Shown piece after piece: positions 58,099 through 64,000 of a stretch of 64,000 nucleotides of DNA. Position 1 is the stretch's first letter; every line of letters starts with the position of its first letter. The notes beneath the pieces are model-generated. The model made no database searches. It was not told where the DNA came from and saw only the letters and a list, made by a program, of their open reading frames with translations. The position numbers were made by a program, and so were the translations under genes. The DNA comes from Kitasatospora viridis (GTDB lineage Bacteria > Actinomycetota > Actinomycetes > Streptomycetales > Streptomycetaceae): the NCBI RefSeq assembly GCF_007829815.1, contig NZ_VIWT01000004.1, forward strand, positions 124,001 through 188,000. The letters run 5' to 3'.

Positions 58099-60084
58099 AT
58101 GGGCCGCTCGGATCTGAGAATTATCGCGTTGGACTCCGGGGTGGCAGCCGCAGAAGTTTTCGGGGGCCTTGAGGGGTTATCGGCGACCGCTGTCCCGACC
58201 CTCCGGGAGGTCGGCGAGGCAATACGGGAGTCGACCGGCCCGGTGCTGCTCTCACTCACTTCGGAGATCACCTTCGCGGAGGTCTCGGAACTGCTGCGGG
58301 TCGCCCAGGAGAGTGGGACCCAGTGCGGCTTCATCGACTCCTGGCGCGGCTCGGCGGCGGCGCAGCGGCACGCCGGAGCCATCCACTCCTGGACGTCGGA
58401 GCGCCCTGCGGGCATCACGTTCTGGAACGGCGAGGCCACCGCCTCCGGCCTGCCCGGACAGTTCGGCGGCCTGGAGATCGTGGCGCACGACGCCGAACGG
58501 CCCGGCCCGGCCCTGGCAGCGGCCCGCCGGACCATGGCCTTGCTCACCCACGGCAACGGCGCTGACGCCCCGTTCGGCGACGGTCTGCTCTGCGGCCGGC
58601 TCACCATGGCGCCATCCGACGTCCTCGCCGACTACCTGCCCTGCGGACAGGGCGGTCCCTGCGTCCGGAGCCGCCCCGTCGACGGCGAACTCCGCGAACC
58701 CGAACTGACCGCCACCCGTGACCTCGGCGGTGACATCGTCTTCTGGGGCACCTGCTACGGCGCGCTCATGGCGGATTCCGTCTTCGATCCGCGGGGCGGC
58801 CTGCTGGCCGGCCTGCTGGAGCGCCCCACGGGCGCCCCACAGGTCATCACGACCATCCGAGCTGCCGAGATCGACGACCTGGAGGTGCTCGCGGCCTGCG
58901 CCCGGGTCGAGGCCGGCCAGCCGCTCGGCGCGGTCGTGGCAGCCCTGAACGAGGCTTACCTGAGCGGGGCTCCGGCCGGCACCCTGCCGCCGTGGATCCT
59001 CTTCGGGGACCCCCGGAAGTCGCTGCCGATGCCCGGCTCGGTGTCGGAGGTCGGCAGTGGCTCGACGGTCTCGGCCGGGCTCCACCTGTACCGGCGCCCG
59101 GCGGAGCACGAGAGTGCCCCCGTGGTCGTGGTGGAGCAACGACCCGCCGAGGCGAGCGCACCAGGGGCCGTCGCCGACCTGTGGCTGCGGCCGCTGGCCG
59201 GTGGCACGCAGGCGCTCCTGCTGAGGCGCGACGCCGGTGCGGCCGTCCGGGTCGACGACGTGCGCCCCACCGGCAGCGAACTCGCCGTGCTGCTGCGCGA
59301 GATCGGCGCGGTCGACCGGCTGACCTTCACCGACATGTTCTTCCAGCTCGCCCAGATGCATCCCGCCAACGCCGCCTTCCGGTACCCGGAGAGCACGACC
59401 GAGCGGGTCCGCGCCACCCTGGGGTACCTGAGCACCCTGCAGCTCTCGCTGCGCCCGCTCATCGCCCTCTCGGGTGACCTGGACTCGTACCGGGCGCAGC
59501 TGGCGCAGGAGACCGAGAACTGGCGGGTCCTCAATGACGAGCTGTTCGGCTGCCTGAGCGGGGTGCTCCGCCACGTCGGTGGCGTGATCCACCACCACTA
59601 CGCCTACATGCCGTTGGCGCCCGAGAGGTCGTCGGTGCGGGCCTGCCCGTTGTGCGGCTCTCCGGCGGAGTACGACGTCTACCAGCTGCCGAGCCGGGCG
59701 ACGGCCCGCGCCGTGGTGCGCTGCGGCCGCTGCACCGTCGTCAGCGACGCGGATGCCGCGTTCGAGTCCGTTCTGCTGTACGGGCCGGACGAGGTGACGG
59801 CCGGTCAGTCCGCGGACTTCACCATCCGCTGCGGGGCGCTCCCCGCGGGAGGTGTCCAGCACGCGCGGGCCGGGCTCTTCGTCCAACCGACCCCGTGGCC
59901 GTTCGGCGATCAGGGCACGGAAGCGGTCGCGACGGACGTCGACGACGACCTGGCGCTGGCGCTCAGCTGGCGCCCCCCGGCCGACGCCCGCCCGGGCCGC
60001 TACTTCCTGCTCGCGCCGATGGTGGCCGACGGAGCGGTGCTGGTCGCCCGGAAGTCGGTGCGGGTCGTGCGGGCAACCGGCTGA
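58099..60084 (+). CDS. CHAT/caspase-like protease with zinc ribbon, putative leader peptidase
   Basis: 661 residues from an ATG at 58099; GAGG lies four bases upstream. The first 310 residues look like a CHAT or C25-type cysteine peptidase. Candidate His151 lies in LLTHGNGADAPFGDG, candidate Cys219 lies in VFWGTCYGALMADS, and the domain closes with PPWILFGDPRKSL, which is diagnostic of such folds. A four-cysteine zinc ribbon (Cys516, 519, 542, 545; CPLCG and CGRC) follows, then a beta-rich tail. It directly follows the precursor gene, so trimming the precursor is the simplest role. This is inferred from motif and context. Confidence 0.65.
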   Translation: MGRSDLRIIALDSGVAAAEVFGGLEGLSATAVPTLREVGEAIRESTGPVLLSLTSEITFAEVSELLRVAQESGTQCGFIDSWRGSAAAQRHAGAIHSWTSERPAGITFWNGEATASGLPGQFGGLEIVAHDAERPGPALAAARRTMALLTHGNGADAPFGDGLLCGRLTMAPSDVLADYLPCGQGGPCVRSRPVDGELREPELTATRDLGGDIVFWGTCYGALMADSVFDPRGGLLAGLLERPTGAPQVITTIRAAEIDDLEVLAACARVEAGQPLGAVVAALNEAYLSGAPAGTLPPWILFGDPRKSLPMPGSVSEVGSGSTVSAGLHLYRRPAEHESAPVVVVEQRPAEASAPGAVADLWLRPLAGGTQALLLRRDAGAAVRVDDVRPTGSELAVLLREIGAVDRLTFTDMFFQLAQMHPANAAFRYPESTTERVRATLGYLSTLQLSLRPLIALSGDLDSYRAQLAQETENWRVLNDELFGCLSGVLRHVGGVIHHHYAYMPLAPERSSVRACPLCGSPAEYDVYQLPSRATARAVVRCGRCTVVSDADAAFESVLLYGPDEVTAGQSADFTIRCGALPAGGVQHARAGLFVQPTPWPFGDQGTEAVATDVDDDLALALSWRPPADARPGRYFLLAPMVADGAVLVARKSVRVVRATG

Positions 60085-60096
60085 CCACCGGCGCCT

Positions 60097-60136
60097 CCCG
60101 AACCCGGCACGGCCCGAACCCGGCACGGCCCGAACC
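60097..60136. repeat. 16-base tandem repeat in the gap before the oxygenase gene
   Basis: The unit CCCGAACCCGGCACGG occurs exactly at 60097-60112 and 60113-60128, then half of a third copy (60129-60136). It lies between the CHAT-like gene and the oxygenase gene and could affect mRNA folding. Confidence 0.7.
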
Positions 60137-60196
60137 ACGCCGACCGGTCGTCCGCACGTCGCGACCACCACAGTGAACACCTTGGAGGGAAGTGCG

Positions 60197-61015
60197 TTGC
60201 CCCAGAACCCGTCTCGACTGAGGATCGTCGAAACTCCCGAAGAGCTGCGCCGGGCCCCCGTCGACGCCGCCGAGTTGCGCGAAGGCGCGGTGCTGGTCCG
60301 GGCAGCCGCCCTCGAAGCCCCGGACACCCTGCCGGCGGTGCGCCAGGCGGTGCCGTGGATGCGCCTGTGGCGGGACCACCCGTCCTGGGCCGGCGGCTAC
60401 TGGCGCTGCGTGGTGGATGCCGAGGACGACACCCCGGTGTACACCGCCTACCGTCCGCGCACCCTGCGCTTCCACACCGACATGTCGCGCTACCTGGTCC
60501 CACCCGAGTTCACCGTCATCCGGTGCGTCACCCCGGACAGCGCGGGCGGGGAGAACCTCCTGCTGCACATCGACGACGTCTTCGCCCGGCTCCGGGAGCT
60601 GGGACGCGACGACATCATCCGGTTCCTGACGGCCCGTCGGACGCTCTCGATGGAGGCCAGGCACCTCGGCCCCTGGGTCGAGGGCAGCGGTCTGGAGGTC
60701 GACGCGACCGCGTCGACCCAGCTGGCCGTCGCCGCCGACCCGGCGGCGCCGTGCCGGATCTTCGACCGGCACGGCGCCACGAAGGGCAGCCACCTCGACC
60801 TCTCCCCGGCTGACGAGCGGCTGTTCGACGACTTCCTCGACCTCTGCTCCGACGCGACCGATCTGGCACCGCAGGTCCGCCTGGAGTCGGGAGACGTCCT
60901 GCTCTTCTCCAACTGGCGCCTGCTGCACGCCCGGCTGGCGTGTGCCGGCTCGGGCCGGGTGACCGAGATCTGCATGGGCGACAGCGCCCCGACCACGGAG
61001 GAGCCCGCCGCATGA
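60197..61015 (+). CDS. TauD/clavaminate-synthase-like Fe(II)/2OG oxygenase
   Basis: 272 residues from a TTG at 60197, which has GGAGGG eight bases upstream; the frame is open further back to a GTG at 60174. The iron site is His93 and Asp95 in LRFHTDMSRYL, and His244 in WRLLHARLA. Arg254 in SGRVTEICMG is the likely 2-oxoglutarate anchor. The overall pattern is of the TauD superfamily. It presumably hydroxylates or desaturates a residue of the peptide. The stop overlaps the cupin start by four bases. Confidence 0.82.
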   Translation: MPQNPSRLRIVETPEELRRAPVDAAELREGAVLVRAAALEAPDTLPAVRQAVPWMRLWRDHPSWAGGYWRCVVDAEDDTPVYTAYRPRTLRFHTDMSRYLVPPEFTVIRCVTPDSAGGENLLLHIDDVFARLRELGRDDIIRFLTARRTLSMEARHLGPWVEGSGLEVDATASTQLAVAADPAAPCRIFDRHGATKGSHLDLSPADERLFDDFLDLCSDATDLAPQVRLESGDVLLFSNWRLLHARLACAGSGRVTEICMGDSAPTTEEPAA

Positions 61016-61461
61016 CCGCGACCCCGACCACACCGGCCGCCGACGACTCCGGCTCGCCCCGCGAAGACCGGCAGCCCGCCGGAGCCGACTTCGCCCTGCC
61101 CAGCATGGACCTGGCCGCCCTGCGCTGGTTCGACCCGGCGGGCCGCGCCGTCCAGCGGCTGCACGCCTCCGAGCAGTGCGACGTCATCGTCGTCGGCTGG
61201 GAGGCCGGCCAGCAGAGCTCGTACCACGACCACGGTGTCTCCGAGTCGGTGGTGATCGTGGTCGAGGGGCGGATCACCGCCGAGAGCGAGGGCGCCACCC
61301 GGGTCCTCGGCCCTGCCGAGGTCCTGGTCACGCCGCGCGGAGCGCACCACCGGATGCGCAACGACGGTCCGGAGCGGGCGGTCACCTTCCACGTCTACGC
61401 GCCACCCATGTCGGGCGGGGTCTCCGCGCCCTACCGCGACCACACCACGCCGAGCGACTGA
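61012..61461 (+). CDS. cupin, cysteine-dioxygenase-like
   Basis: 149 residues from an ATG that overlaps the oxygenase stop. The metal ligands are His72 and His74 in SYHDHGVSES with His112 in RGAHHRMRN, typical of cysteine dioxygenase-type and other mononuclear cupins. VVIVVEGRITAESEGATRVLGPAEVLVTP forms the barrel in two short runs. It may oxidise a side chain or thiol on the peptide. No cysteine is present in the precursor, so a thiol on that peptide is not the target. Coupling to the oxygenase gene suggests they act together. Confidence 0.82.
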   Translation: MTATPTTPAADDSGSPREDRQPAGADFALPSMDLAALRWFDPAGRAVQRLHASEQCDVIVVGWEAGQQSSYHDHGVSESVVIVVEGRITAESEGATRVLGPAEVLVTPRGAHHRMRNDGPERAVTFHVYAPPMSGGVSAPYRDHTTPSD

Positions 61462-61515
61462 ACCACGCCCGGCCTCCGATCCAGCCACCACCCGATGTTG
61501 TGAAAGGAACGACCT

Positions 61516-63024
61516 GTGAGCAGCGGCACCGCCCTCGCTGACCTCCGAGAGTTCTCCTACCAGGGCGAGAGCTACGCGTTCGAGCCCAAGTCCCTGAAGT
61601 TCCGGCCGACCGGCCGGGACAACCCCCGCCTCGCCCAGCACTTCGAGGAGGTCAGCACGCGCGAGCCGGTGCTGCGCCCGATGCCGGCCGGCGGGATCAG
61701 CTTCATCACCCTGAACGTCGCGCACGACTGCAACATGGCCTGCCCGTACTGCTTCGCCAAGCAGGGACTGTACGGCGGCCGTGACCGCAAGCTGATGGAC
61801 AGCGAGTCCGCCCGGCGCTCCGTCGACTGGCTGTTCGAGCAGGCCGGCCAGAAGCCCGAGGTCTACCTGCGCTTCCTCGGCGGCGAGCCGCTGATGAACG
61901 TCCCGGTGATCCGGGAGGCCGCGCTGTACGCCGAGGAGAAGGCCCGGCAGAGCGGCAAGCGGATCTACATGAGCATCAACACCAACGGCACGCTGTTCAA
62001 CGCCGACATCGCCAAGATGCTGACGGACCACCGGATGACGGTGTCGATCAGCATGGACGGGACGCGTGCGGCCCACAACACCTTCCGGGTGTTCCGCAAC
62101 GGCACCGGCACCTACGACGCGGTGGTGCGCAACGTCGGACGGTTCCTGGCCGTGGACCCGGACACCATGATCAACGCCACCCTGACGGCGGAGAACCTGG
62201 ACGTGGACGAGTACGCGGAGCTCTTCCGCAGCCTCGGCGTCAAGATGGTGCGTTTCGCCGTGGTCGGAACGGCCGTTCCGGAGATCGCGGTGGCCAAGGA
62301 GGAGAAGCTCGCCCGGCTGCTGGCCGCCTACGACCGGCTGGCCGTCACCTACCGGGACCAGCTGTTGAGCGGCGACGTCTGGTACCTGGCCGACTTCTAC
62401 AAGTACTTCGGCAACTTCCGCACCCTGGAGAAGCGGCACAACCGGTGCGGCGCCGGCACGGCCTACGTGAACGTCGACGTGGACGGCAACGTCAACCTCT
62501 GCCACCGCTTCACGACCGACGGCACGCAGCGGATCGGCAAGGTGACCAGCAAGACCGTCGACGTGCCGCTCGGGATCCGCACCCGGGACCAGCTGCAGGC
62601 CACCTCCGCCTCGGTGCCCTCCGGCCCGGAGGTCTCCCAGCTGACCGGTCAGCCCGGGATCCGGGCCCTCAAGCTGGCCGGCGAGGAGCCCAAGATGCGC
62701 GGCGCCTCGGTGCCCGCGCACCTGCACCGGCAGCTCGACGGCACCGCGTTCTTCGAGCAGATCGACTCCACCGCCGGTGTCACCAGTGCGAACGTGTGCG
62801 CCGGCTGCGACATCCGGCACGTCTGCGGCGGCTCCTGCTTCCACGACGGGGAGATCCTCTACGGCGACCTGTTCGGCGGGCCCGACGGCTTCAAGTGCGA
62901 GGTGGACCGCCACCTGGCCAAGATCTCGATGTGGCTGCTCGACTCCATCTTCCAGCACGACCCGACGCTGCTCGACCGCCTGGACGACCTCCACCTCCGT
63001 TCGCAGCAGCACCACGCGGAATGA
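61516..63024 (+). CDS. radical SAM enzyme with SPASM domain
   Basis: 502 residues from the GTG at 61516 with AAAGGAACG upstream. Cys72, Cys76 and Cys79 in AHDCNMACPYCFAKQ bind the SAM cluster. RFLGGEPLMNV, MSINTNGTLFN and TVSISMDGTRAAHNTFR are the SAM-barrel elements. The SPASM region is CGAGTAYVNVDVDGNVNLC, then CAGCDIRHVCGGSC and a later Cys. Such enzymes cross-link or epimerise RiPP precursors (for example PqqE-, QhpD- and FxsB-type). The peptide ends in Tyr-Phe, so an aromatic cross-link is possible. The unusual feature is its length, with a long N-terminal arm. Confidence 0.9.
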   Translation: MSSGTALADLREFSYQGESYAFEPKSLKFRPTGRDNPRLAQHFEEVSTREPVLRPMPAGGISFITLNVAHDCNMACPYCFAKQGLYGGRDRKLMDSESARRSVDWLFEQAGQKPEVYLRFLGGEPLMNVPVIREAALYAEEKARQSGKRIYMSINTNGTLFNADIAKMLTDHRMTVSISMDGTRAAHNTFRVFRNGTGTYDAVVRNVGRFLAVDPDTMINATLTAENLDVDEYAELFRSLGVKMVRFAVVGTAVPEIAVAKEEKLARLLAAYDRLAVTYRDQLLSGDVWYLADFYKYFGNFRTLEKRHNRCGAGTAYVNVDVDGNVNLCHRFTTDGTQRIGKVTSKTVDVPLGIRTRDQLQATSASVPSGPEVSQLTGQPGIRALKLAGEEPKMRGASVPAHLHRQLDGTAFFEQIDSTAGVTSANVCAGCDIRHVCGGSCFHDGEILYGDLFGGPDGFKCEVDRHLAKISMWLLDSIFQHDPTLLDRLDDLHLRSQQHHAE

Positions 63025-63097
63025 CGGACCGGCAGCTCTCCCAGCACCGCCGCCCGCGCCGCGGCAACCGCACCCCCCGGTACTCGACAGGAATCTC

Positions 63098-64000
63098 ATG
63101 GACGATCTGACAGGAGTGGAAGTAGCCGTCTGGGGCCTCGGCCTGATCGGCTACTCGTTGGGCGGGGAACTCGCCCGGGTCGGTCAGCGCTGCCTGATCG
63201 CGGACATCGACACCGAGCGGGTGGCCCGGCTGAACGCGGGAGAGCTGCCGTTCCAGCACCTGCCCGAACTGCCCCACAGCTACCGCGAGGAGGTCCGGGC
63301 GGGCCTCCTGCGGGCGACCTCCGAGCCGGCCGAGCTGCTCGGCGCGGACCACCCGGTGCACGTCCTGTGCATCCCCACCGAGCGCGCCGGACAGATCGAC
63401 GACAGCGTGCTCCGCGCGGTGGTCGGACGGATCGCCACCGAGAGTGCGGCCCGCCCGCTGCACCTCGTGATCGAGTCGACGATCGCACCCGGCTGGATCG
63501 ACTCGATCGTCCACCGGACCATGGCCGGGGCCGGCCTGCGGCACGGCACCGACTACCACGTCGGTGCCTCGCCGCGGCGCGACTGGCTCACCGCCCCCGG
63601 CCACACGATGGCCTCGCTACCGAAGATCATCGGTGCCGACAGTCCGGCCGGCCTCCAGCTGCTGCGGGCGCTCTACTCCCCGATCTGCACCGAGGTGCTG
63701 GAGGCGCCGGACGCCCGGCACGCGTCGCTGGTCAAGGTGGTGGAGAACTACTACCGCTACCGGGGCATCCTGCTCGCCAACGAGCTGGGTTCGGCGCTCC
63801 CGGACTACGACGTCGCCTCCGTGCTGCGCCTGGCCGGCACCAAGTGGAACATGCCGGAGTACCACCCCTCGCTCGGCATCGGCGGCTACTGCGTGCCGCT
63901 GGCCAAGGACTACCTGGCGGCCGAGAACGGCCTGGAGCCGCTGGCCGCCGAGCTGCACGCGGCGGAGGAGAAGCTGTTCACCGACACCCGGAACGCCCTG
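63098..64000 (+). CDS. UDP-glucose/GDP-mannose dehydrogenase-like, partial
   Basis: 301 residues visible; the frame is open to the window end. The N-terminal Rossmann motif is AVWGLGLIGYSLGGELA. The catalytic-like Cys265 is in GIGGYCVPLAKDYL, as in the G-G-x-C-x-P-K-D of UDP-glucose 6-dehydrogenase, and Lys213/Asn217 in LVKVVENYY match the family. But it lies after a radical SAM gene in a peptide cluster, and the substrate may be something other than a nucleotide sugar. AGGA lies five bases before the ATG. It could oxidise a peptide-linked alcohol or supply a sugar. Confidence 0.82.
   Translation, partial: MDDLTGVEVAVWGLGLIGYSLGGELARVGQRCLIADIDTERVARLNAGELPFQHLPELPHSYREEVRAGLLRATSEPAELLGADHPVHVLCIPTERAGQIDDSVLRAVVGRIATESAARPLHLVIESTIAPGWIDSIVHRTMAGAGLRHGTDYHVGASPRRDWLTAPGHTMASLPKIIGADSPAGLQLLRALYSPICTEVLEAPDARHASLVKVVENYYRYRGILLANELGSALPDYDVASVLRLAGTKWNMPEYHPSLGIGGYCVPLAKDYLAAENGLEPLAAELHAAEEKLFTDTRNAL

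Noticed and set aside
60490..63099. Long minus-strand frame opposite the oxygenase, cupin and radical SAM genes
   Set aside because: Antisense shadow; all three plus-strand genes have catalytic motifs and coupled starts.
1..64000. tRNA, rRNA, CRISPR arrays, IS elements, phage genes
   Set aside because: Looked for by eye and not found; short weak tRNA-like folds cannot be excluded without a dedicated scan.

Overview
This is high-GC actinomycete DNA, most likely from Streptomyces or Kitasatospora. The signs are strong third-codon GC bias, many GTG starts, four-base start/stop overlaps in operons, leaderless promoters, and typical streptomycete families (MFS pump with TetR, ars genes with an aquaporin, WXG-type proteins, Asp-box secreted proteins). 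No rRNA, tRNA, transposase, prophage or CRISPR array was seen.

Layout. 0-3 kb: a TetR regulator cut by the window edge, a small secreted protein and an MFS exporter behind a double palindromic operator. 3-16 kb: a carbohydrate locus on the plus strand, with a lyase-like lipoprotein, a Tat-exported propeller protein, a DeoR/LacI-type regulator, an ABC sugar importer and a coupled set of catabolic enzymes (hydroxyacid dehydrogenase, ThuA, two-domain oxidoreductase, DUF993 aldolase-like protein, TIM-barrel isomerase) ending in an XRE-type regulator. 16-20 kb: an arsenic island with ArsC, two ArsR regulators, an aquaporin and a flavoprotein with cysteine-pair tails, but no arsenite pump. 20-27 kb: two convergent secreted Asp-box proteins, a protein built only of two EF-G domain IV copies, and an orphan ModA.

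27.7-44 kb is the first major find: a candidate biosynthetic cluster for a peptidyl or glycosyl nucleoside of the nikkomycin/polyoxin/malayamycin/ezomycin type. A single minus-strand operon of thirteen genes holds a MurA-like enolpyruvyltransferase (NikO type), a radical SAM enzyme with an N-terminal B12-like domain (NikJ/PolH type), an aminotransferase, a Tyr-phosphatase-like enzyme (NikL type), a 2-oxoglutarate oxygenase, a carbamoyltransferase, a glycosyltransferase, a methyltransferase, a P-loop kinase, an SGNH-like protein and a WlbA/DegT pair for a 3-amino sugar. An AsnB-like amide synthetase is divergent, and an ABC exporter sits at the other end. The gene set suggests that UMP becomes a bicyclic octosyl-type nucleoside that is aminated, carbamoylated and glycosylated.

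44-57 kb is mixed: a secreted propeller/lectin protein with a possible pore-forming C terminus, a four-gene WXG/type VII-like operon, a flavin monooxygenase divergent from TetR, several small unknown genes, and a seryl-tRNA synthetase on the minus strand behind a well-formed T-box leader with a UCC specifier.

57.4-64 kb is the second major find: a candidate RiPP cluster. It has a 70-residue precursor with its own promoter and a strong hairpin after it, then a CHAT/caspase-like protein with a zinc ribbon, an Fe(II)/2OG oxygenase, a cupin, a radical SAM-SPASM enzyme and a UDP-glucose-dehydrogenase-like enzyme that runs off the window edge.
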